5,697 nucleotides of DNA from NCBI GenBank assembly GCA_937875395.1, contig CALNCU010000072.1, positions 1 through 5,697 on the forward strand, written 5' to 3'. Every line of letters begins with the position of its first letter. Within the stretch, counting starts at the first letter, position 1. Below the pieces are notes generated by a model. The model made no database searches. It was not told the origin of the DNA and saw only the letters and a program-made list of their open reading frames with translations. Source of the stretch: an uncultured Armatimonadota bacterium. GTDB lineage: Bacteria; Armatimonadota; UBA5829; DTJY01. Positions 1 to 4,015 of this stretch are shown in pieces. The translations under genes were made by a program, and so were the position numbers.

Positions 1-2
1 TC

Positions 3-341
3 TTTGCAGCAAGGGCAGATGGATCGTACCCCAGATACATGCACAAGATCATTACCGCAGACCTGCTGATACTGGATGACTTTGGGCTGAGGCCCATAAC
101 AGTGCAGGGAGCAGAAGACCTGTATGAAATAATCCATCAGCGGTACGAGAGAGGCAGCATCATCCTGACCAGCAACAGGTCGCCATCGGAATGGCCGGAA
201 CTCTTCGGGGATTCGCTCCTGGCATCAGCGGCATTGGACCGGCTTACACACCATGCCAGAGTGACCCTAATCACCGGCGAAAGTTACCGGCAGAAGGAGC
301 GGAGAAAGGTGGTATCACGAGCAGAAATCACGGAAGACTAA
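3..341 (+). CDS. istB: IstB-like AAA+ ATPase, C-terminal part (5' end outside window)
   Basis: This is the helper ATPase of an IS21-type transposon. In the family, IstB assembles on target DNA and activates the IstA transposase in an ATP-dependent way. The frame is open from the window edge at base 3, so the ATG at 39 is internal rather than the start. About 112 residues are visible. In order they show the segment FAARADGSY, the Walker B motif LLILDDFG (codons about 69-92), the sensor-type segment IILTSNRS, and the C-terminal block ASAALDRLTHHARV with GESYR, all typical of IstB. The Walker A motif and N-terminal domain are missing because they lie upstream. It ends with TAA at 339-341, and nothing in the visible part is broken. 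The family call is firm; whether the complete element is active cannot be told. Confidence 0.93.
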   Translation, partial: FAARADGSYPRYMHKIITADLLILDDFGLRPITVQGAEDLYEIIHQRYERGSIILTSNRSPSEWPELFGDSLLASAALDRLTHHARVTLITGESYRQKERRKVVSRAEITED

Positions 342-351
342 ATCGGTTTTT

Positions 352-426
352 AAAAAGTACCATGCTCAGAAAAAGTGGTATAGTCATGCCGCTCTTTTAC
401 TGGTAGGAATATGCCGGCGATTGACA
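352..426. repeat. IS21 terminal repeat array and tip
   Basis: Read inward from 426 (minus strand), the terminus starts TGTCAATCGCCGGC and carries three spaced, similar blocks. They are GGCATATTCCTACCAGTAAA (415-396), GGCATGACTATACCACTTTT (about 390-371) and AGCATGGTACTTTTT (about 366-352). All share a GCAT/A…TACCA(C)…TTTT pattern at intervals of about 25 bp. Several transposase-binding repeats in each end are a known trait of IS21-type elements. Assigning these blocks as IstA binding sites is inference from position and repetition. Confidence 0.65.
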
Positions 427-943
427 GGTATGGGACACCGGCGGAAACAGAGTGCAGTACACCAGCACCACCGGCAGTACAACAATCTATGTGTACGACA
501 TCACCGCCGGAATTCCCTCAGTACTGGAAGAGTCAACCCAGGCTGGCACGGTATACTACGTAAGAGCCCCGGGGGGAGGATTAATCGCCCGGGTATCCGG
601 CACAGACGTAAAATACTATGGCTTTGACGATCTTGGAAGCACACTCTTCCTGACAGACAGCACAGGATTAGCAACAGACAAATACACCTACGACGCCTGG
701 GGAAACGTAACCTCCCGAACAGGAAGCACCCAGCAGCCGTACCAGTACGTAGGAGCGATGGGATACTACACCCACTACCAGGATGCAAACCTTCCTCTCC
801 TGCAACTGGGAGTGCGGTTCTATGACCCGAGTATAGGGCGATTCACCCAGGTAGACCCGATAGGGGATGGCATCAACTGGTATGCGTATTGTGAAAACAA
901 TCCGTTGATGAGAGTGGATCCAAGAGGCCTAAAATTGAAGTAG
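427..943 (+). pseudogene. Rhs/YD-repeat protein, 3' fragment with complete core but no toxin tip
   Basis: This is the C-terminal part of an Rhs (YD-repeat) polymorphic-toxin protein; in this family the repeats form a cocoon that encloses a variable C-terminal effector. Codons run in frame from 428 (VWDTGGNRVQYTS…), right next to the IS21 end, so the GTG at 452 is not a real start. A YD-type repeat WDTGGNRV opens the fragment, YDAWGNVTSRTG follows, and then comes the core: YQYVGAMGYY, LGVRFYDPSIGRFTQVDP, a tract with NWYAYCENNP, and finally VDPRGL. In intact proteins a 100-150 residue toxin domain follows DPxGL. Here only about four codons follow, and the TAG stop (941-943) belongs to the adjacent IS481 terminus (936 onward). 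The gene is cut at both ends by mobile elements and has no visible start. The Rhs assignment is firm; which effector it once carried is unknown. Confidence 0.92.
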
Positions 944-960
944 ACAAGATTTAATCTGAC
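936..960 (+). repeat. IS481 left terminal inverted repeat
   Basis: The sequence begins TGAAGTAGACAAGATT and continues to GAC. It pairs with 2080-2104 at 21 of 25 positions. It contains the stop codon that ends the Rhs fragment (941-943) and the -35 hexamer of the transposase promoter. Confidence 0.85.
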
Positions 961-969
961 ACTTATAAT
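941..969 (+). promoter_or_regulatory. Sigma70-type promoter of the IS481 transposase
   Basis: A TAGACA -35 hexamer (941-946, five of six consensus bases) and a perfect TATAAT -10 hexamer (964-969) are separated by exactly 17 bp. Transcription would be expected to start near 975-978, about 25 bases before the transposase start codon at 1001. The -35 lies inside the terminal inverted repeat, so transposase binding to the end could repress it. The hexamers and spacing are seen directly; activity is inferred. Confidence 0.75.
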
Positions 970-1002
970 ATGACAAGCACAAATGAAAGGAAAGTGTCAG
1001 AT
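954..1002 (+). promoter_or_regulatory. Fold-back hairpin over the transposase start, formed only by read-in transcripts
   Basis: A perfect 11-bp inverted repeat (ATCTGACACTT at 954-964, AAGTGTCAGAT at 992-1002) flanks a 27-base loop. The right arm contains the first two bases of the ATG at 1001, and the ribosome binding site GAAAGGA (985-991) sits in the loop against the stem. The left arm lies upstream of the expected start of the internal promoter. Only transcripts that enter from outside, for example from the Rhs gene, could form the stem. This matches the known strategy of IS10 and IS50, which block transposase translation from read-through mRNA. The function here is inferred. Confidence 0.65.
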
Positions 1003-2089
1003 GACAGTCGAACAGAAAATCATTCGGAATAAAGTGGGACTTCTTGAGCTTGCGAGGACTCTTGGTAACGTGTCCCAGGCATGTAAGGTCATGGGATTCT
1101 CCCGTGACAGCTTCTATCGGTTTAAGGAGCTTTATGATACCGGCGGGGAGATGGCTCTTCTTGAGATCAGCAGGAAGAAGCCGATTCTTGCCAACCGTGT
1201 GGATGAACATGTGGAGCGGGCTGTGATGGATTTTGCCATTGAGAAGCCTGCTTACGGTCAGCTTAGAGTATCCAATGAATTGAAGAAGAGAGGCGTATTC
1301 GTCTCCCCTGGCGGGGTGAGGAGCATTTGGCTTCGGCATGATCTTGAGACTATGAAGAAGCGTCTTGCGGCTCTTTCTGCAAAGGTGGCGCAGGAGGACT
1401 TTATCCTTACCGAAGAGCAACTCCGTGCTCTTGAGAAGGCGAAGGAGGAGAAAGAGTCTCACGGGGAGATTGAGACCGAGCATCCAGGGTATCTTGGTGC
1501 TCAGGATACATACTATGTCGGCACAATAAAGGGAGTCGGCAGGATATACCAGCAGACTTTCATAGATACGTACGCAAAGGTGGCATTTGTTAAGCTCTAT
1601 GACCGGAAGAACGCCCTTGTTGCCGCAGATCTGTTAAACGATCGGGTGCTGCCGTTCTTCGAGGAGCATGGCATCCCTCTTCTCAGGATACTTACTGATC
1701 GCGGGACGGAATACTGCGGGAGTCGGGAGCATCATGAGTACCAGCTCTACCTTGCGATAGAGGATATAGACCACAGCAAGACCAAGGCGAGGCATCCTCA
1801 GACCAACGGCATCTGCGAGCGGTTCCATAAGACGATGCAGGACGAGTTCTACTCCACCGCATTCAGGAAGAAGATCTACTCGAGCATCGAGCAGTTGCAG
1901 GAGGATGCCGATCTGTGGATTATGGAGTATAATGAGGAGCGAACCCACTCAGGGAAGTACTGTTATGGGAAGACTCCTATGCAGACCTTTAAGGATTCTC
2001 TGCAGATAGCCAGGGACAAGATTCTGAGTGATCGGACATCGTCACCTTCAAGCTCTGCGATGTACGATAACTCAGAATCGTCGGATTAA
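1001..2089 (+). CDS. IS481-family DDE transposase
   Basis: This 362-residue transposase cuts and joins the ends of the surrounding element. The ATG at 1001 is chosen over the in-frame ATG at 983. Only 1001 has a ribosome binding site (GAAAGGA, 985-991, nine bases upstream), and MTVEQKIIRNKVGLLELA is the N-terminus I recall for this family. Domains in order are an N-terminal helix-turn-helix with the block SQACKVMGFSRDSFYRF (about 25-41), a linker with a charged helix rich in K and E (about 140-160), and an integrase-type catalytic core. The catalytic triad is probably D169 (in GAQDTYYVG), D233 (in ILTDRGTEYCG) and E273 (in HPQTNGICERFH). The second D and the E are separated by 39 residues. 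The TAA stop (2087-2089) falls inside the right terminal repeat. No frameshift or missing catalytic residue is seen, so the gene looks intact and possibly active. Confidence 0.95.
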   Translation: MTVEQKIIRNKVGLLELARTLGNVSQACKVMGFSRDSFYRFKELYDTGGEMALLEISRKKPILANRVDEHVERAVMDFAIEKPAYGQLRVSNELKKRGVFVSPGGVRSIWLRHDLETMKKRLAALSAKVAQEDFILTEEQLRALEKAKEEKESHGEIETEHPGYLGAQDTYYVGTIKGVGRIYQQTFIDTYAKVAFVKLYDRKNALVAADLLNDRVLPFFEEHGIPLLRILTDRGTEYCGSREHHEYQLYLAIEDIDHSKTKARHPQTNGICERFHKTMQDEFYSTAFRKKIYSSIEQLQEDADLWIMEYNEERTHSGKYCYGKTPMQTFKDSLQIARDKILSDRTSSPSSSAMYDNSESSD

Positions 2090-2104
2090 GTCTTGACTAC
2101 TACA
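2080..2104 (-). repeat. IS481 right terminal inverted repeat
   Basis: Read on the minus strand it starts TGTAGTAGTCAAGACTTAAT and ends CCGAC. It matches the left end at 21 of 25 positions. It overlaps the transposase stop codon and abuts the truncated IS5 transposase at 2105. Confidence 0.85.
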
Positions 2105-2248
2105 AACCAGCCAGCGCAGAGCATCAAAGACATCCCGCAGGGGATAATCCCTCTGAGGAGCGTCGTCTGTCATTAACGTTAAATATGGGGCACAGAATGC
2201 CCATTCATCATCGCTTACATCACTTGGGTAGGATTTGCGTTTACACAT
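2105..2248 (-). pseudogene. IS5-family transposase, N-terminal fragment truncated by IS481
   Basis: These 48 minus-strand codons encode the conserved N-terminal domain of IS4/IS5-type transposases (the DUF4096-type region). The landmarks are YPSDVSDDEWAFCAPYLTLM (about residues 7-26), then DDAPQRDYPLRDVFDALRWL (about 28-47). The start is the ATG at 2248-2246, preceded by TAGGA (2260-2256) at a seven-base spacing. Homologues go on with a segment such as RTGxxWR and then the catalytic DDE core, all of which is lost. The last native codon ends at 2105, directly at the IS481 tip. Beyond it the frame runs ten codons into IS481 DNA and stops at 2074-2072. The fragment is too short to be functional. 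The family call rests on recognising the N-terminal signature and is strong. Confidence 0.85.
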
Positions 2249-2292
2249 ATATCTATCCTACCACAATATGATTCAAAGTTCATAACACGCTC
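2105..2292 (-). mobile_element. IS5-type element remnant, transposase-proximal end
   Basis: This is a minus-strand remnant made of the outer end and the first 48 codons of an IS5-type element. The outer boundary is placed at about 2292 because the minus strand from there reads GAGCGTGTTATGAAC, which looks like an IS5-type end, and TAA lies just outside (2293-2295), a possible short target duplication. The inner boundary at 2105 is the IS481 terminus. The rest of the element and its other end are absent from the window. The outer boundary is less certain than the inner one. Confidence 0.65.
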
Positions 2293-2410
2293 TAAGGTTG
2301 ATATCACAGATTTTCGGGTTTTGAAACCGTAATTCTATTTTTACTTCTGCATACATTTAATTAAATATGCCAATTAATAGTAGATTATCATAACAGAGAG
2401 GTATAGCCTA
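2293..2410 (+). other. AT-rich spacer with possible toxin-tail codons
   Basis: This spacer separates the IS5 remnant from the small gene at 2411. Its first part can be read as a protein tail ending KVDITDFRVLKP (2294-2329) with a TAA stop at 2330-2332. That is in the orientation of the Rhs gene, about 80 bases before the next gene. The remainder is very AT-rich, with a TTAATTAA palindrome around 2357-2364 and no clear consensus promoter. A ribosome binding site closes it at 2396-2402. No RNA gene or terminator was recognised. Confidence 0.4.
2396..2402 (+). promoter_or_regulatory. Ribosome binding site for the small gene at 2411
   Basis: GAGAGGT is a strong Shine-Dalgarno-like sequence ending eight bases before the ATG at 2411. 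It supports that start and argues that the small frame is a real gene. Confidence 0.7.
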
Positions 2411-2785
2411 ATGCGTCCAGAGAACTGTGCCCGAGTTTCCGCTATATTAAACGCGATGAGAAATTTGTTGCTGCAAGTACATGAATATGACCGAGCTTAT
2501 CATTTGGAGTTGCTATTAAATGCGATTAACGATACCCCTCAGGATGTCCTAGATGTTTTGGAGAGTGTTGAATTCTGGGGCGGAGCTGGTTCCTTTTCGG
2601 ACTTGTATTTCACTGCAAGCAATGGCAACGTGTCGGACGATTTCCAACGTGATAACCATGAGTATGCTAACTTGCTTGCTAAATTGATTGATGTGCTAAA
2701 GGCTGAAGGGTTTGATAATCCTAGGATGAGAGGACTGCGTGATCATTTTTCTAACGTCTATACTAAAGACCTTCGTGTGAATTAG
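2411..2785 (+). CDS. Small unknown protein, candidate Rhs immunity protein, 3' end altered by IS630
   Basis: This encodes a 124-residue soluble, acidic-looking protein without a signal peptide or membrane segment. The N-terminal two thirds look largely helical (RVSAILNAMRNLLLQVHEYD, AYHLELLLNAI, QDVLDVLESVEFW), followed by a conserved-looking turn FWGGAGSFSDLYF (about 55-67) and a second helical part ANLLAKLIDVLKAEGF. The WGGAGS block recalls a small family of uncharacterised proteins (possibly DUF6966) that I associate with immunity-type genes beside polymorphic toxins; I could not verify this. It follows the Rhs module in the same direction, where an immunity gene would lie. Residues up to about 118 are original. 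The last six codons and stop (2783-2785) come from the inserted IS630 end. It is more AT-rich than its surroundings: bases 2461-2520 are 33% GC, against 57% at 4861-4920. No enzymatic function can be assigned. Confidence 0.7.
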   Translation: MRPENCARVSAILNAMRNLLLQVHEYDRAYHLELLLNAINDTPQDVLDVLESVEFWGGAGSFSDLYFTASNGNVSDDFQRDNHEYANLLAKLIDVLKAEGFDNPRMRGLRDHFSNVYTKDLRVN

Positions 2786-2791
2786 TGACAA
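2763..2791 (+). repeat. IS630 left terminal inverted repeat
   Basis: It starts CTAAAGACCTTCG and ends GACAA, and matches the reverse complement of 3840-3868 at 22 of 29 positions. The first three bases (CTA) probably belong to the target, because TA at 2764-2765 reappears as TA at 3866-3867. It overlaps the stop codon of the transposase on one strand and the end of the small gene on the other. Confidence 0.75.
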
Positions 2792-3470
2792 GGGTATTCC
2801 TGTCAAACAAGGTAGAACCAGCCAGGAAGCCTCGTAGTATTGATTCGTCGCTTCGGATTCTGTCGACGCCTTGATCGAGTCTGTCGGCTACCTGCTCTAT
2901 GGTGTCTGAGCAGAAGTTTGCCAGATCCTTGCCTTTGAGCGCCGACCAAAGTCCTTCTACCGGGTTCAACTCCGGTGCGTAGGCGGGAAGGCGTCTTACC
3001 GTAAGCCAATCCTGTTCTGCGTTTATGTGCACTTTGACAACTTTGCTGCGATGTGCAGGAAGGCCATCCCAGAGCAATACCAGTGGTCCTTCCGTTTGCT
3101 TTTTCAACTCTGTCAGGAATCGTGCTACGCTTTCTGCGTCAATCGATTCCTTTTGCCAGGATAAGAGCAAATCGGGGTCGCTTCCATCGGGATTGCAGGT
3201 TATCACGCCGAATGCGTTGATTCGCTTCCAGTTGAAATGGTGTCTGATAACCGGCGTCACTCCTTTGGGCGACCATGTTGTTCGCACAGGGGGCCGCTCC
3301 GAAAAGCCGCTCTCGTCAAGGAATGCTAGCCTTGCACCGTGTTCCTGTGCCCCCTTTTTATCTCGGGCCAATCTTCCCGGCACCAACGCTGGATTGCTTC
3401 TTCGTCCCGTTCTTTGGCCTTGACCTGGGGTTTTTGGCATGACCACCCCATATTGCGAAGAATAAGCCAC
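2763..3470 (-). CDS. IS630-family transposase, catalytic part (downstream frame)
   Basis: This frame holds the DDE catalytic domain of the IS630 transposase. The catalytic residues are probably D in LAFLDESGF (codon near 3317), D in LLWDGLPAHRS (codon near 3068) and E in PELNPVEGLW (codon near 2957), with 36 residues between the last two. Family-like sequence begins only at about KKGAQEHGARLAF, near 3359. The ATG at 3470 and the residues after it are a frame extension overlapping the upstream frame, and are probably not used as a start. Translation would enter by a -1 shift from the upstream frame near 3350-3359, giving a fused product of about 349 residues, the usual family length. Its stop TAG (2765-2763) is completed by the target TA and the flanking base. 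All three catalytic residues are present, so function depends on the frame change. Confidence 0.9.
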   Translation of the reverse strand: MAYSSQYGVVMPKTPGQGQRTGRRSNPALVPGRLARDKKGAQEHGARLAFLDESGFSERPPVRTTWSPKGVTPVIRHHFNWKRINAFGVITCNPDGSDPDLLLSWQKESIDAESVARFLTELKKQTEGPLVLLWDGLPAHRSKVVKVHINAEQDWLTVRRLPAYAPELNPVEGLWSALKGKDLANFCSDTIEQVADRLDQGVDRIRSDESILRGFLAGSTLFDRNTLVTNSHEGL

Positions 3471-3811
3471 ACGTGGCCGGGATGATATAGTATGCCGGTC
3501 TCCTTATGGACAAGATCGGCGATGCGTTCCAGTGTCCAAAGATCGGTGCTGTAGCCTGATTCCTGCGCTCCTTTAAGCAGAAGGCTTTCGATCTTGTGCC
3601 ACTGTTCATTCGTTAGCTTATGTTTTGGGCCACGCTCGATCACTGATAGTGCTTTAGGGCCTTGTTCCTCCCAGGTCTTGCGCCATCGCACTATTGTTTG
3701 CCGTGCCACACCAACACGTCGGGCGATCTCGGAATTGCAGTTCTCTTTCGGAAATAGTTCTATGGCGTGCAGGCGGGCCGCCTGTACATTCTTGTCTGTT
3801 TTGTGTTTCAT
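3326..3811 (-). CDS. IS630-family transposase, DNA-binding part (upstream frame)
   Basis: This 161-residue frame carries the N-terminal helix-turn-helix region of the IS630 transposase, with the recognisable block NSEIARRVGVARQTIVRWRK (about 26-45). A second winged-helix type region follows (KLTNEQWHKIESLLL to LYHPGHVWLILRNMGWSCQK, about 65-127), the common bipartite DNA-binding domain of Tc1/IS630 transposases. After WPEIK (residue 152) the frame leaves the family-like sequence and ends nine codons later at a TAG (3328-3326). Shifting by -1 at the run of five A and five G (minus strand, 3359-3350) continues directly into the catalytic part. The start ATG at 3811 has no clear ribosome binding site. 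This could be a programmed frameshift or a one-base loss that inactivated the gene. Confidence 0.88.
   Translation of the reverse strand: MKHKTDKNVQAARLHAIELFPKENCNSEIARRVGVARQTIVRWRKTWEEQGPKALSVIERGPKHKLTNEQWHKIESLLLKGAQESGYSTDLWTLERIADLVHKETGILYHPGHVWLILRNMGWSCQKPQVKAKERDEEAIQRWCREDWPEIKRGHRNTVQG
3350..3359 (-). other. Frameshift point in the IS630 transposase
   Basis: The minus strand reads five A then five G (ATAAAAAGGGGGCAC). The upstream frame reads ATA AAA AGG GGG; the continuing frame reads AAA AAG GGG GCA. A classic A AAA AAG slippery heptamer is not present: the aligned heptamer is A AAA AGG, which would re-pair poorly in the second site. One more A would join the two halves in a single frame, so a one-base deletion or a sequencing error in the homopolymer is as likely as programmed shifting. 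Confidence 0.6.
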
Positions 3812-3839
3812 ACATTCTTATACGCAACTCTTTTGTCAA

Positions 3840-3868
3840 TTGTCTCAAAATTATCCGAAAGTCTTTAG
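3840..3868 (-). repeat. IS630 right terminal inverted repeat
   Basis: Read on the minus strand it begins CTAAAGACTTTCG and ends GACAA, and matches the left end at 22 of 29 positions. The duplicated TA lies at 3866-3867. Confidence 0.75.
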
Positions 3869-3980
3869 GTTCTATATTTTGACTGGTACAACCAAACCCC
3901 AAATAGCACTATTTCACGCTCAGAACTCGACTTTGAAAGATTTGTTATACCATCTAATCACAGGCATTACCCAGAATTAG
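3866..3980 (+). pseudogene. Possible displaced 3' end of the small gene at 2411
   Basis: If the IS630 element and one TA copy are removed, the frame from 2411 joins at T118 and continues R-FYILTGTTKPQIALFHAQN and onward to GITQN, with a TAG stop at 3978-3980. That gives a protein of about 155 residues. The absence of stops over 37 codons in AT-rich DNA is suggestive but not strong evidence. The stretch could equally be non-coding sequence between the small gene and the convergent rhamnosidase gene. The 35 bases from 3981 to 4015 hold no recognisable terminator hairpin. Confidence 0.4.
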
Positions 3981-4015
3981 ATTAGCAAACTTCTTGGTGA
4001 ATATCTCGCTTGGGC

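Larger units (their letters stand above)
1..426 (+). mobile_element. IS21-family element, right-hand end (partial)
   Basis: This is the distal part of an IS21-type element: the istB-like helper gene followed by an 85-bp non-coding terminus. The outer boundary is placed at 426 because the sequence read inward from there begins TGTCAATCGCCGGC, the TGT-type tip usual for this family. The Rhs reading frame also restarts immediately outside it. The left half (istA, the Walker A part of istB, and the other terminus) lies outside the window, so the element's full length and target duplication cannot be checked. Confidence 0.85.
936..2104 (+). mobile_element. Complete IS481-family insertion sequence
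   Basis: This is a 1,169-bp element containing one transposase gene. The two ends are imperfect inverted repeats of 25 bp with 21 matches (936-960 against the reverse complement of 2080-2104). Both outer tips begin with TG on their own strand. The left flank is Rhs coding sequence and the right flank is IS5 transposase on the opposite strand. The two flanks therefore do not come from one continuous gene, and no convincing target duplication is visible (AAAAT on the left, AACCA on the right). This suggests a deletion or rearrangement beside the element. The boundaries rest on the repeats and on the exact loss of both flanking reading frames. Confidence 0.88.
2766..3865 (-). mobile_element. IS630-family element inserted at a TA dinucleotide
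   Basis: This is a 1,100-bp element on the minus strand, bounded by imperfect inverted repeats whose tips read AAGAC and GTCTT. It is flanked on both sides by TA (2764-2765 and 3866-3867), the target duplication known for IS630/Tc1-type elements. It carries the transposase in two overlapping frames. It is inserted in the 3' part of the small gene that begins at 2411, and so replaces that gene's natural end. Size, target choice and encoded protein all agree with the family. Confidence 0.87.

Noticed and set aside
452..454. GTG at 452 as a start codon for the Rhs fragment
   Set aside because: The family-like sequence (WDTGGNR) continues upstream of it to the IS21 boundary and there is no ribosome binding site. 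The codon is an internal valine.
983..1000. Earlier in-frame ATG (983) as start of the IS481 transposase
   Set aside because: It has no ribosome binding site, whereas the ATG at 1001 has GAAAGGA at a good spacing and gives the family-typical N-terminus MTVEQKII.
929..1483. Minus-strand open frame of 184 codons opposite the IS481 transposase
   Set aside because: It lies fully antisense to a well-conserved transposase, has no recognisable domain, and crosses the IS/Rhs boundary.
2104..2270. Plus-strand open frame of about 55 codons after the IS481 element
   Set aside because: The opposite strand encodes a clear IS5 transposase N-terminus with start and ribosome binding site. The plus-strand reading is its shadow.
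2357..2364. TTAATTAA palindrome upstream of the small gene as an operator
   Set aside because: In such AT-rich DNA an 8-bp palindrome is expected by chance, and no second copy was seen.
3025..3423. Plus-strand open frame opposite the IS630 catalytic domain
   Set aside because: It is antisense to conserved DDE motifs, and its composition looks like a shadow frame (rich in S, L, R, C, with no domain).
3812..3865. Promoter for the IS630 transposase (a TTGACA and a TATAAG on the minus strand)
   Set aside because: The two hexamers are only 11 bp apart, too close for a sigma70 promoter, and other pairings are poor.
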